Of a stretch of DNA of 64,000 bases, positions 40,976 to 57,213 are shown one piece after another. The first letter of the stretch is position 1. The number at the start of each line of letters is the position of its first letter. The notes beneath the pieces were generated by a model. The model saw only the letters and a program-made list of their open reading frames with translations, ran no database searches and was not told where the DNA came from. Made by a program: the position numbers and the translations under genes. The stretch spans positions 87,423-151,422 of the forward strand of contig PNAM01000055.1 of NCBI GenBank assembly GCA_003170275.1, given 5' to 3'. The DNA comes from Myxococcales bacterium. Lineage in GTDB: Bacteria; Myxococcota_A; Polyangia; Palsa-1104.

Positions 40976-41863
40976 CTACGGGTTCCAGTACTGGTTCTTC
41001 AAGTCCGGCAGCTGCGGCTCGATGACGGGTGGCACCAGCATGTCCACATCGATCTTGACCACCTCCGGCTCGGCCATCACCGGGCGCTTGGTGCGCGCGC
41101 CCATCCGGCCCGCCAGCGCCTTGTAGGGGCCGGCGTCGCTCGCCTTCCAGCCGTCGATGGCCGCCTGTACGCCGTGGCTGAGCACCGCGGCCTTGACCTT
41201 GCCGACCAGCGCCGCGTCGTGGCTGCCCACCTCGCAGAAGGCCGCGTTGGGGATGCGGCCGGCGTCGAACACGCTCTTCATGCCCTTCGACTCCGAGTCG
41301 GGCGCGAACACCGCGTCCGCCTTGTTCAGCTTGACCGCCTCGACGGCGGAGGCCACGTTCGGCGCCCGGTTGAGCCCGGGGGCGAAGAACTTCTTCACCG
41401 CCAGCTCGCCGTCGAACAGCGCGTTGCCGATGAAGTCCTCGTCACGCGGGCCGGTGGAGGCGATGCTCAGCTTCTTGCCCTGCAAGTCGGCGATGCTGGG
41501 GGCGGTGGTGAACAGCCCCCACTTCGGCGCGGTGTCGCCGCCGGTGGTCCCCGCCGCCAGCACGCTGTAGGGCACGCCCCTTTGCGCCAGGTACACGCCG
41601 TCGATCACCGCGAAGTCGACCTGCTTGGCCTTGATCGCCGCGTCGAAGTCCGACGCGCGCGCGAACGACTTGCCTTCCGCCGGCGCGCCTGCCGCCGAGG
41701 TGATCTGCGCCGCGAGGCGCTGGATGAACGTGAACTGATCGGTGCCCGACGCGAACGGCGCGTTGGGCGCGTAGATCGCGATCAACAGCTTCTTGGCCGG
41801 CTGGGCCGCCGCCGTCCCCGCGCCCATCCCGAGCAGCGCCAACGTCAACAGCGCGCGCCTCAT
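40976..41863 (-). CDS. Orphan PhnD-like periplasmic solute-binding protein
   Basis: 295-residue exported protein (signal peptide ending AAAQ) of the PhnD/phosphonate-like binding-protein type, with FAVIDGVYLAQRG, LQGKKLSIASTG and SVFDAGRIPN in the usual order. No transporter permease or ATPase is nearby. It lies between a TPR protein gene (ATGA overlap) and the STAS copy A gene (15-base gap), in one operon with the Cys-PAS kinase. A sensory role, delivering a ligand signal to the kinases, is plausible, but these kinases have no evident periplasmic domain, so the link is uncertain. Confidence 0.82.
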   Translation of the reverse strand: MRRALLTLALLGMGAGTAAAQPAKKLLIAIYAPNAPFASGTDQFTFIQRLAAQITSAAGAPAEGKSFARASDFDAAIKAKQVDFAVIDGVYLAQRGVPYSVLAAGTTGGDTAPKWGLFTTAPSIADLQGKKLSIASTGPRDEDFIGNALFDGELAVKKFFAPGLNRAPNVASAVEAVKLNKADAVFAPDSESKGMKSVFDAGRIPNAAFCEVGSHDAALVGKVKAAVLSHGVQAAIDGWKASDAGPYKALAGRMGARTKRPVMAEPEVVKIDVDMLVPPVIEPQLPDLKNQYWNP

Positions 41864-44325
41864 GGGACACCTCCATAGATGCGCTGCTTCACGTCGATCC
41901 ACTCCTTGAGCCGCGGCCCGCGGGCGCCCTTGGCCTGCGCCTGCCGGTACAGCCCCAGCGCCGCCTTCCCGTCGCCGGCCTTGTCCTTGATGATGCCCAG
42001 GTTGATCAGCGCCTCGCCCGGCTTGCCGTTGAGCGCGTCGAAGGCCTTCTCCGCCTGCGGCAACCGCCCGTAGAACAGGTCCATCACGCCGAGGTTGTGC
42101 TCCCAATCCCGCTTGTCACCGCCCTTGACGACCACCTTGCCCGCGCTGCGCAGGCTGGCCTCGGCCTTCTTCTCGTCGGAGCGCTGCCAATAATCGAACG
42201 CGAGCAGCTCGAAGTCGGAGCGCAGGAGCTGCTTGAGCCATTCGATGGTCGGATTCTTTTGCGACATGGCCTGAAGGAGCTTGGCCGCCTCCTCGCGCTT
42301 GGCCGGGCTCTGCCCGTCGCGATACTTCGAGTACGCCTCGGGAAGCTGCCACAGCTTGTCGAACGGCGGCTTGAGCGCGCAGCCACCCGGGATGCTCGGG
42401 GCGAGCGTCTTGGCGCGGGCGGTCGCCTCCTCGGCCTGCTGCGTCTTGTTGGCTGCCTGCGCGGCCTGCCACTCGAGGCAAGCAATCCCGGCCAGCTCCT
42501 TGTTGGTGAGGATGCCCTTGGGCGGCGAGTTCTCCGCCTTGACGATGTCCTCGAGCGCGGGCTCCCACTGCTTGTCGCGCATGCGCTCCTGCGCGCGCTT
42601 GAGGTACGCGCTCGACAGGTTGCGCATCGCCACCTGCCCCACCTGCGACGGCCCCGCCTCCTTGACCGCGGTCTCGAGCACCGTCACCGCCTGATCGAGG
42701 AGCCCGTCGGTCGGGAGTACGTGGTCCTCGACGTAGATCGGCCCCAGCTCGGTGTACACGTTCGCCAGATCCTGCCCGCGCGTCTTGAGCGCGACCAGCG
42801 CCGCCTTCTCGTACGCGGTGCGCGCGTCCTTGCGCTTCGACTGGCAGCTCAGTGCGCGTCCCATCAACCGGTTGGAGACGATGTCGTTGGGCGACTTCTT
42901 GAGCGCCTTCGACAGCGGCAGCTCCGCCTCGGCGCACTTCTTCGCCAACACGTACACCAGCCCGAGGTTGCGGTTGGTCTGCACGTTGTCGCCCTGCAGC
43001 TTCTCGGCGTCGACGAGCAGCATCTGCGCCTTGGCAAACTCGCCCTTGTCGACATGCTTGCCCGCCTGGCGGTTGTACACCTTGACCAGCGTGCTCTTGG
43101 TCTCGCCCGAGTTCGGATCGAGCGCCATCGACGACTGCAAGGTGACCATCGCCTTCTCGTCGTTGCCGTTTTCGTAGTAGGCCTTGGCCGCGCACGCGAG
43201 CGCCTGCGCATCCTTGGTCATCGGCGCCAGCTTGCCGGCCTTGGCCTCCAGCTTCGCGTTGTTCTTCTTGGCGGCGTACGCCTCGATCTCGGCGCACAGG
43301 ATGTCGACGTCGTTCGGCGAGGTGGCCTCCGCCCGCTCGAGCTCCGAGATGGCCGCATCGTAGTTCTTCAGCTTCACGTCGGTCTTGCCGATCTTCGACA
43401 CCACCGACGTATTGTTCTTGTCGATGTTCGCAGCGCCCTGATAGGCCCCGAGCGCCTTCGCGTACTGATTCTGCGCGAACTGCGCGTCGCCCAGGAGGAC
43501 GTAGCCCTTGATGTCCGTGCCCTTGGACTTGATGTACAGCGTGGCCTCGCGCTCCGCGTCGGTGGCGCGGTTCACCTTGAGGTAGCACTTGCCGAGGTTG
43601 TAGTAGATGCTCGGCTGCTGCGGCGCCTTGCCCAGGATGCCCTCGTACAACGAGATCGCCTTGGAGCATTCTTCCTTGGCGACGTACGCGGTGCCGAGCC
43701 CCAGCTTGTAGGCGACCTCGTTGGGCTTGGTCTTGAGCAGCCCCTGGAACTCGTTCTGTGCCAGATCCCACTCCTTGGCGAGCAGGTACGCGGTGCCCAG
43801 CAAGTTGTGGATCTGCTCGTCGGTGGTCACCAGGTTGGCCGGCCGGCTCTTGAGATAGCCCTCGAGCGCGACCGCCGCCCTCTTGGGATCGATCTTGAGG
43901 AAGTGCTGGCCGAGCTGCAGCTGCGCGGCAAAACTGACCGGCGACTGCGCGACCACCTCCTCCAGCAACTTGATCGCCTCCGCCGGCGGCGGGCTGACGG
44001 TCTTGTAGAGCGCCAGGCCGAGCTGCTCTTTGATGTCGAGCAAGTCATTCGGCTCGCCGGTCGCCGGCGCCCGGTGCAGGAGCGCGACCGCGTCTTTGTA
44101 TTTCTTGTTCTTGTAATAGATGCTGGCGAGCCTGGGGTACGGCGGTGCATACGTCGCATCGGCCGCGATCGCCTCGACGAACTTCTGTTCGGCACAGGGA
44201 AAGTCATCCGAGGTGAGGCAAGTCATGCCCAGGTCGAACGCGGTCTTGCCGGCAGAGTCGGCCGAGCCCGACCCGCCGGCGTACGCGGTCCCACCGAGCA
44301 AGAGCAGGGCGACGAGACGTTTCAT
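41860..44325 (-). CDS. Exported TPR-repeat protein
   Basis: 821-residue protein with a signal peptide (MKRLVALLLLGGTAYA) followed by many TPR helical pairs such as SIYYNLGKCYLKVN and DIVSNRLMGRAL, i.e. a periplasmic scaffold of protein-protein repeats. ATG 44325 is preferred because GGGAG lies 10 bases upstream and the signal peptide starts there, though GTG 44334 overlaps the phosphatase stop (GTGA). Its stop overlaps the PhnD-like gene start. The partner is unknown; it may assemble envelope complexes with the binding protein. Confidence 0.85.
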   Translation of the reverse strand: MKRLVALLLLGGTAYAGGSGSADSAGKTAFDLGMTCLTSDDFPCAEQKFVEAIAADATYAPPYPRLASIYYKNKKYKDAVALLHRAPATGEPNDLLDIKEQLGLALYKTVSPPPAEAIKLLEEVVAQSPVSFAAQLQLGQHFLKIDPKRAAVALEGYLKSRPANLVTTDEQIHNLLGTAYLLAKEWDLAQNEFQGLLKTKPNEVAYKLGLGTAYVAKEECSKAISLYEGILGKAPQQPSIYYNLGKCYLKVNRATDAEREATLYIKSKGTDIKGYVLLGDAQFAQNQYAKALGAYQGAANIDKNNTSVVSKIGKTDVKLKNYDAAISELERAEATSPNDVDILCAEIEAYAAKKNNAKLEAKAGKLAPMTKDAQALACAAKAYYENGNDEKAMVTLQSSMALDPNSGETKSTLVKVYNRQAGKHVDKGEFAKAQMLLVDAEKLQGDNVQTNRNLGLVYVLAKKCAEAELPLSKALKKSPNDIVSNRLMGRALSCQSKRKDARTAYEKAALVALKTRGQDLANVYTELGPIYVEDHVLPTDGLLDQAVTVLETAVKEAGPSQVGQVAMRNLSSAYLKRAQERMRDKQWEPALEDIVKAENSPPKGILTNKELAGIACLEWQAAQAANKTQQAEEATARAKTLAPSIPGGCALKPPFDKLWQLPEAYSKYRDGQSPAKREEAAKLLQAMSQKNPTIEWLKQLLRSDFELLAFDYWQRSDEKKAEASLRSAGKVVVKGGDKRDWEHNLGVMDLFYGRLPQAEKAFDALNGKPGEALINLGIIKDKAGDGKAALGLYRQAQAKGARGPRLKEWIDVKQRIYGGVP

Positions 44326-44330
44326 GACGT

Positions 44331-45908
44331 TCACGCTCCCGTGTTGACGCGGGCGAACACCATCGTGATGTCGTCCTTGCGTGCGCGGTCTCCGAAGAAC
44401 TGCCCGGCGGCGCCGACCACGCTCTCGCGCATGGCCACCGGGTCGAGGTCGGAGGCGCGCCGGATGGCGGCGCGGAATCGCTTCTCGCCGTACTCCTCAC
44501 CGCGATCGTTCTCGCACTCGACGATGCCGTCGGTGTACCACACCAACACGTCGTTCGGCATGAGCTGGTGCACCTTCTCGGCGTAGGCCGAATCTTCGAG
44601 ATCGCCGAGACGATTGCCGCGCGACATGAGCACCTGGAAGTCGGTGCCGTCGGGCGCGCCGGGCCGGAACAGGTACGGGAAGTTGTGGCCGGCGTTAGCG
44701 TAGGTGATGGTCCGCACCTTCGGATCGATGATCGACGCGAAGCAGGTCATCACGAACTTGCGCTTGGCGCTCTCGAAGATCGCGTGGTTCATGACCTCGA
44801 GCAGCCGCGTGACGGTGAGCGCCGAGCCCTCGGTGGCGCGCACCACGTCGCACGCCGCCTTGGCCGCCGCGGTGATCATCGCCGACGGAACGCCGTGGCC
44901 GGTCACGTCGCCGATCACCACCAGCACGCGCCCGTCGGGCATGTCGTGCACGGTCCACCAATCGCCGCCGCACACCGTCGCGGGCATGAAGTAGCCGGCC
45001 AGGTTGAGGAACGGCCGCACCATCAGATCAGTCGGCGGCACCAGCGTCTCCTGGATGGTGCGCGCGACCTCCAGCTCCTTCTCGAGCGTCGCCTTCTCGG
45101 CGGTCTCGCGCATGAGGATCAGCAGGCGGTCGGCCATGTAGTTGAAGTTCTCGCCGAGCATCCCGATCTCGTCGTTCGACGAGATCTCCACGCGGGTCTC
45201 GAGATCGCCGCGGGCGATCTGATCGGCGCGCCAGGCGAGCATCTTGAGCGGCCGCGAGATGCGCAGCCCCTGGAAGATCGCCAGCGCCGTGCCGACCAGC
45301 ACGAAGAACAAGCCGATCAGCGCCGTACGGATCCACGCCGACTGGAACGCCGCTTCCTTCTCCGCCACCATCTTCTGCAGGCTGCTCTCGAGGAGCTGCA
45401 GCGAGTAGGCGAGCACCACGGTGCCCTTGCGCAGCGAGTCCTGCACGATCGGCCGCGAGAACACGTACTGCTTGCCGGTCGAGCCCTGCACTTCCTTGGT
45501 GACCTCGGTCTTGGCGGCTAGCAGCTCCTTGCCGGTCGCGTCGGTGATCGGCTTGCCGTTCAGGTTGGTGTTGGAGTGCGCCATCACCTGGCCGGTCTCG
45601 TCGGCGACGAACACGTAGGCCACCTCGGGGTCGCCGTTCCCGATCTCGGGGACGAACTCCTGCAGCGTCTTGAAGTCGTTGCCGAGGATGGCGGTCTTGG
45701 ACGCCTGGACCAGATCCTTCGCCTGCGCCTGACCGCGACGCTGCAGCGACTGGACGAAGGCGTCGCGTGATCGCAACGCCGCCTCGTCGAACACTCGCCC
45801 GGTGTTGACTACGTTCAAGGTGCCGAACAACGCGACGATGACCAGAATCAGCAGCGTCGACGTCGCGATCATCTTGACGCTGATGGATGCTCCGCGCCGT
45901 TTCTCCAT
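44331..45908 (-). CDS. Membrane HAMP-PP2C (SpoIIE/RsbU-type) Ser/Thr phosphatase
   Basis: 525-residue inner-membrane phosphatase. TM1 is near residues 15-35, an extracytoplasmic sensor region follows (about 40-190, [17 protein letters not shown] is dCache-like), then TM2, a HAMP domain ([12 protein letters not shown]) and a SpoIIE-type PP2C domain with GGDWW, GDVTGHG, YTDGIVE and DDITMVF metal motifs. RsbU-type enzymes dephosphorylate STAS anti-anti-sigma factors. ATG 45908 is chosen because AGGGA lies 5 bases upstream. The promoter TTGACC-17-TAAACT at 45956-45984 overlaps a divergent one for the Cys-PAS gene at 46007. Confidence 0.92.
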   Translation of the reverse strand: MEKRRGASISVKMIATSTLLILVIVALFGTLNVVNTGRVFDEAALRSRDAFVQSLQRRGQAQAKDLVQASKTAILGNDFKTLQEFVPEIGNGDPEVAYVFVADETGQVMAHSNTNLNGKPITDATGKELLAAKTEVTKEVQGSTGKQYVFSRPIVQDSLRKGTVVLAYSLQLLESSLQKMVAEKEAAFQSAWIRTALIGLFFVLVGTALAIFQGLRISRPLKMLAWRADQIARGDLETRVEISSNDEIGMLGENFNYMADRLLILMRETAEKATLEKELEVARTIQETLVPPTDLMVRPFLNLAGYFMPATVCGGDWWTVHDMPDGRVLVVIGDVTGHGVPSAMITAAAKAACDVVRATEGSALTVTRLLEVMNHAIFESAKRKFVMTCFASIIDPKVRTITYANAGHNFPYLFRPGAPDGTDFQVLMSRGNRLGDLEDSAYAEKVHQLMPNDVLVWYTDGIVECENDRGEEYGEKRFRAAIRRASDLDPVAMRESVVGAAGQFFGDRARKDDITMVFARVNTGA

Positions 45909-45955
45909 GGCGTTCCCTACCCCCAGGGCGTATGTCGAGAGGACTAAGTTCGCCA

Positions 45956-45984
45956 AGTTTACAGGCACTTGCCGTCGAGGTCAA
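45956..45984 (-). promoter_or_regulatory. Predicted promoter of the PP2C phosphatase operon
   Basis: TTGACC and TAAACT with a 17-base spacer on the minus strand. Transcription would start near 45949, about 40 bases before ATG 45908. It overlaps the divergent promoter at 45969-45997. Confidence 0.6.
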
Positions 45985-45997
45985 TGTTCGTTACAAT
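45969..45997 (+). promoter_or_regulatory. Predicted promoter of the Cys-PAS protein gene
   Basis: TTGCCG and TACAAT with a 17-base spacer. The -10 box ends 9 bases before ATG 46007 without a Shine-Dalgarno sequence, so the transcript may be leaderless. It overlaps the divergent phosphatase promoter by 16 bases. Confidence 0.6.
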
Positions 45998-46006
45998 ACT
46001 TACACG

Positions 46007-46549
46007 ATGAGTGCGCTCGAGAATTTCCTCGCCCAGTTCAAGACCATCAGCGACGTCATCATCGATTCGTACTTCGTCTGCGACAACGAACGAAACATCG
46101 TCGACTTCAACCGCGCGTTCTTCTCGCTGTTGCCGCGCAACATCGCGCGCGGGCTCAAGGGCAAGAAGTGCTACGACGTGCTGGCGCTCAACATCTGCCG
46201 CGACAAGTGCATCGCGCAGCAGTGCTGGGGCGAGAAAAAGAGTGTCCGCCTCGACGAGATCGACGGCCGTCCGGCTGGCGCCGAGAAGCAGATGCGCTTC
46301 ATCTTGTCGGCCATCCCGATCCTCGACGAGAACGGCAACCCGGTCGGCGCGCTCGAGATCCAGCGCGACGTCACCGACGAAGCCGTAGTGCAGGTGAAGT
46401 ACCAGGAGATGCTCGACACCGAGGCGCAGGAACGCGAGCGCCTGGCCGGTCAGATCCGCTCGCGCACCAAGGAGCTGCTCGACTCCAACCAGACGCTGCT
46501 ACGCGTCCAGAAAGAGCTCCTCGCCTACAAGAAGGGTCTTACGATCTAA
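46007..46549 (+). CDS. Cys-rich PAS domain with coiled coil, no output domain
   Basis: 180-residue soluble protein. The PAS domain ([19 protein letters not shown]) carries four Cys: C55-x8-C64-x3-C68-x4-C73. The PAS end ([17 protein letters not shown]) and a coiled coil with [15 protein letters not shown] match the corresponding part of the histidine kinase at 39144-40430, so this looks like the sensor half without the kinase. It converges with STAS copy B (7-base gap). TTGCCG-17-TACAAT ends 9 bases before the ATG, which suggests a leaderless message. The cysteines may bind a cofactor or sense redox. Confidence 0.85.
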   Translation: MSALENFLAQFKTISDVIIDSYFVCDNERNIVDFNRAFFSLLPRNIARGLKGKKCYDVLALNICRDKCIAQQCWGEKKSVRLDEIDGRPAGAEKQMRFILSAIPILDENGNPVGALEIQRDVTDEAVVQVKYQEMLDTEAQERERLAGQIRSRTKELLDSNQTLLRVQKELLAYKKGLTI

Positions 46550-46556
46550 CGACTGC

Positions 46557-47480
46557 CTAGCGCTTGCCGCCGAACATCACGAACGCCAGCAATCCAACCG
46601 CGACGACGATCAAGATCACCACCACGATCCACGCAGCGTTCGATCGCTGAGGCTGAAGCGGAACCGGCGCGGTCTGCGCGCGGCGCGCTTCGAGCTCGGC
46701 CAGCGCGGCGGCGGCCGACGAGCGCACGCCCGAGGCGGAAGATCCGCCGCCGAAGCCGTTGATGCCCGACACCGACGAGAGGCCCGGCCCGGTGCCGGTG
46801 CCGCCGATGCTCTGCCTGATGTTCGGCAGCGACGGAATCGAGGGCAGCGAGCCGCCTGCCGACGATCCGCCCGACTTCGACTGATTGGCCCCCGGGTTGG
46901 TCCCGCTGCCCGACGAGCGCGGCCGGATCTTGCGGTCGCCGTCGGTGGGGGTGAACTCGTTGATCACGCTGTCGACGCGCGCGTCGGTGACGATCTTTTT
47001 CGCGTTGCCGAGGAACGCGAAGTAGGACTCTTCCATGTCATCGAAGTCCATCGGCCCGTCGCACTCGTCGCAGCGACACGACGGCGCCTTGAACGGCTGC
47101 GTGCCGTGCATGTCGCGCGTCTCGACCAGCAGCACCTTCTCGAGGTCGCAGTTCGGGCAGAAATACGGAGCATAGAAGGACTTTACGACGCCCTGCCCGG
47201 TGAAGTTGTTGACCAGGTTGATCTGCGCGACGATGGCCGGCGAGCACTCGACGAGGACGATCTTCGCCCCGCCCTTCTCGGCCTTGCCGAGCCAGTTCAC
47301 CCAGTCGCGCACGCCGCACGAGTTGATGCGCTCGATCTCCGAGACGTCGATGACCGCGGTGCCGCCACCGAGCTTGTCGGCCAACGTGCCGAGCTCATTG
47401 TCTTCGTCGATCACTCCCGAGAGCTTGACGTACGTGACGTCCTCCCGGTTCTGCACCGATGCCTGGAACTTGGGATTCAT
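46557..47480 (-). CDS. STAS-like domain with zinc-ribbon-like cluster and C-terminal membrane anchor (copy B)
   Basis: 307-residue protein. The N-terminal STAS-like domain has [11 protein letters not shown], with Ser54 and Cys55 where a phospho-Ser is expected. Cys108/Cys111 (APYFCPNC) and Cys135/Cys137/Cys140 (CRCDEC) form a likely zinc site, followed by the shared YFAFL. Residues ~150-275 are a low-complexity linker rich in Gly and Ser, and a single membrane helix ([20 protein letters not shown]) ends the protein, so the STAS part faces the cytosol. TGGACA-17-TAAACT ends 10 bases before the ATG. It is related to copies A and C. Confidence 0.82.
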   Translation of the reverse strand: MNPKFQASVQNREDVTYVKLSGVIDEDNELGTLADKLGGGTAVIDVSEIERINSCGVRDWVNWLGKAEKGGAKIVLVECSPAIVAQINLVNNFTGQGVVKSFYAPYFCPNCDLEKVLLVETRDMHGTQPFKAPSCRCDECDGPMDFDDMEESYFAFLGNAKKIVTDARVDSVINEFTPTDGDRKIRPRSSGSGTNPGANQSKSGGSSAGGSLPSIPSLPNIRQSIGGTGTGPGLSSVSGINGFGGGSSASGVRSSAAAALAELEARRAQTAPVPLQPQRSNAAWIVVVILIVVAVGLLAFVMFGGKR

Positions 47481-47490
47481 GGTCGCCGCC

Positions 47491-47519
47491 AGTTTAGAAC
47501 GTGGTTGTGCTTCTGTCCA
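47491..47519 (-). promoter_or_regulatory. Predicted promoter of STAS copy B gene
   Basis: TGGACA and TAAACT with a 17-base spacer on the minus strand. The -10 box ends 10 bases before ATG 47480, again pointing to a leaderless or nearly leaderless message. Confidence 0.55.
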
Positions 47520-47537
47520 GTCACGTTGTCAGCCTCA

Positions 47538-53798
<6,261 letters not shown>

Positions 53799-53827
53799 GG
53801 GTCACGTACACAATCATGCGACGGTCG

Positions 53828-53855
53828 ATTGTAACAGACGTGAGCAAGCTTGCAA
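53828..53855 (-). promoter_or_regulatory. Predicted promoter of the giant TPR gene
   Basis: TTGCAA and TACAAT with a 16-base spacer on the minus strand, between the kinase stop and the TPR start at 53798. The leader would be about 23 bases and has no clear Shine-Dalgarno sequence. Confidence 0.5.
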
Positions 53856-53872
53856 AGCAAGCACCTTCGCGC

Positions 53873-55149
<1,277 letters not shown>

Positions 55150-55150
<1 letters not shown>

Positions 55151-56178
55151 TACCAGCTGAGCTTCTCCTTCGCCCCACCCTTCACGTCGAGCTCGACGGT
55201 CTTCGACTTCGACCCGTCGTGAGCCTTGTACTCCACGTGATGCTTGCCTTCCGGCACGCCCACCTCATCGAACAACCCGACGTCCTTGCCGTCGATGCGC
55301 ACGCGCGCCCACGGCTCGAGCTTGATGTTGACGACTCCGAAATTGTACTTCTTCTGCGTCTCTTTGCCGACCTGAACGTCGACCCGCGCATATCCGTTGA
55401 ACTGGTACTTGTCGCTCTTGAAGCCGACCTTGTAGCGCCCGGCCGGCAGCGCGAAGCCCTTGAGCGGGGTCTTCAGCTCGGTCTCGCGACCGTTGAAGCT
55501 CAGCGTGCACGGAAACGACGAGTCCAGGCTGACCGTCCCGAGCAGCTTCTCCGCCGTGAGCCGTGCGCGCACCGTGTCGGCTATCTTGCCGTCGGGACGG
55601 ACCCGCAGATAGTCGGCCAAGAACAGGCGCTCCTGCGCGCGGTCGCCGGTCTTACCATAGACTGCGCCGAGCAGCCGGTAGGGGCCGGGCAGATCGGGAT
55701 CGAGCAACAGCGAGGCCTGCAGCTCGGCGACGGCGGCGTCGTATTTCTTGACCTGCGCGTCCTTTTTCCCCTCGTCGAACAGGCGCTTGGCCTCATTGGT
55801 CGCGGGGCGCTGCGTGAAGCCGGTCTCGTTGAACGGCTCGGGCGCGTCTTCGAGGCGCTTGGCCTCGCTCTCGGCCATCGACTTGCGCGCCGGATCGGCC
55901 GCTTTGCGCGAGGCGAAGTCATGATAGGCGGCGATCGCCTCTTCGTAACGTCCCGCCAGCTTGTAGATCTCGGCCAGCCGGAACATCGGCGACGGATCGC
56001 GCGGCCGGAGCGCCGACAAGCCCCGCAACAGGGTCGCGGCGTACGGGAAGTTGCCGCGGATGACCTCGGCCTCGGCCGCCTTTTCCAGCCACACGCCGTC
56101 ATCCGCCGCCCGCGAGTCACTGCCGAGTAGGAGGAGCGCACACACCGTTAACGCAGGGGAACGAATCGAGATCGCCAT
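55150..56178 (-). CDS. Exported TPR-PEGA protein
   Basis: 342-residue protein with a signal peptide ending at SRAA. TPR-type helices occupy roughly residues 30-200 (MFRLAEIYKLAGRYEEAIAA) and two PEGA-like beta domains follow (FALPAGRYKVGFKS and VGVPEGKHHVEYKAH, with ARVRIDGKDVG). PEGA domains are common in myxobacterial surface and kinase proteins. It is cotranscribed with the Ser/Thr kinase (one-base overlap). A promoter-like TATTGT lies about 13 bases upstream, without a good -35 box. The role is unknown, probably envelope binding. Confidence 0.85.
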
Positions 56179-56210
56179 GTCGATCGGTTTTACAATACCA
56201 CGGCCATTCC

Positions 56211-56239
56211 TTGTCCCCGTAAGAAAATTTCGGTACAAT
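56211..56239 (+). promoter_or_regulatory. Predicted promoter of the HATPase-STAS copy C operon
   Basis: TTGTCC and TACAAT with a 17-base spacer, transcribing toward the HATPase gene at 56272. The same spacing and -10 box occur at 45969-45997, so these genes may be expressed by the same sigma factor. Confidence 0.6.
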
Positions 56240-56271
56240 TACCCGACCCGATAGCCCTGATCACGGTGCGC

Positions 56272-57207
56272 ATGACTCTTCCTCAGGCGGTTGTACTGGA
56301 GCGGAACAAGCTGGTGAACCGTCGGATCGCGCGCGTGCTCGGCTGTGCGGGCTTCGAGGCGAGACAGTATGACGAGCCGGAAAAGGTGGATTCCGCGACC
56401 CTCGGCGAGCCCAATCTGGTGCTCGCCGACGCCTTTGACGCCGATCTGGTCATGCGCTTCCTACGCGAGAAGCCCGGAATGAGAGCCATCCTCTATACAG
56501 GGGAGGCGCTCGATCGACACCTGGCCAAGGCGCTGGAGGAGCCGCGGCTGGTCGCGCTCATGGGCCGGCCGACCTTCGAGGTCCCGCCGCGCGAGGACGA
56601 TCTGCTGCACGTGGCCAAGCGCATGCTGTCGCCCGAGTGCGCGCCTTTCGACTCGCACCTGGCGTGGGGCGCGGCCGGCTTCGCGTTCTCGCTCACCGAC
56701 GCCGCCGAGCGCGACGCGGCGGTCAAGGAAGTGATCGCGTTCGTGGCCCGGCTGGGCGCGCCCAAGCGCGTGGGCGAGATGCTCGGCGAGCTCTCGCACG
56801 AGCTGCTCATGAACGCGCTGTTCGACGCGCCGGTCGATCGCGAGGGCAAGCCGCGCTTCGCCCACGATCGCAAGGCCGAGATCAAGCTGGGCGCCGAGGA
56901 CGCCGCGGTGCTGCGCGTCGGCTCCGACGGCGTGCGCATCGCCATCGAGGTGCAGGATCGCTTCGGGCGGCTGCAGCGCAAGCACGTGTTCGGCGGCCTG
57001 GTGCGCGCGCTCAAGAGCGGGCAGATGGACACCGCCGGCGGCGGCGCCGGGCTGGGCATGTTGGTGGCGTATCGATCGACGACGGCGCTGTTCTACGACG
57101 TGGTGGCGGGCCAGAAAACCAGGGTCACCGGGCTGTTCGACCTTGACTTGAACCTGCGGGAGTTCAAAACGCTCCCGAAGACGATCCATTTTCCCGAGGG
57201 GCAATAA
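56272..57207 (+). CDS. Degenerate receiver fused to RsbW-like HATPase
   Basis: 311-residue soluble protein. The N-terminal ~120 residues look like a receiver fold (AVVLERNKLVNRRIARVLG, LVLADAFDADLVMRF) but the usual acidic pocket is largely missing. The C-terminal part is a HATPase with an N box (ELSHELLMNALFDAP, Asn181) and a G box (GGGAGLGMLVAYRS), as in anti-sigma-like or SpoIIAB/RsbW kinases. The start may be GTG 56266 or ATG 56272. It lies 6 bases before the STAS copy C gene, so the pair resembles an anti-sigma kinase with its STAS partner. A promoter TTGTCC-17-TACAAT lies at 56211-56239. Confidence 0.83.
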   Translation: MTLPQAVVLERNKLVNRRIARVLGCAGFEARQYDEPEKVDSATLGEPNLVLADAFDADLVMRFLREKPGMRAILYTGEALDRHLAKALEEPRLVALMGRPTFEVPPREDDLLHVAKRMLSPECAPFDSHLAWGAAGFAFSLTDAAERDAAVKEVIAFVARLGAPKRVGEMLGELSHELLMNALFDAPVDREGKPRFAHDRKAEIKLGAEDAAVLRVGSDGVRIAIEVQDRFGRLQRKHVFGGLVRALKSGQMDTAGGGAGLGMLVAYRSTTALFYDVVAGQKTRVTGLFDLDLNLREFKTLPKTIHFPEGQ

Positions 57208-57213
57208 TACACG

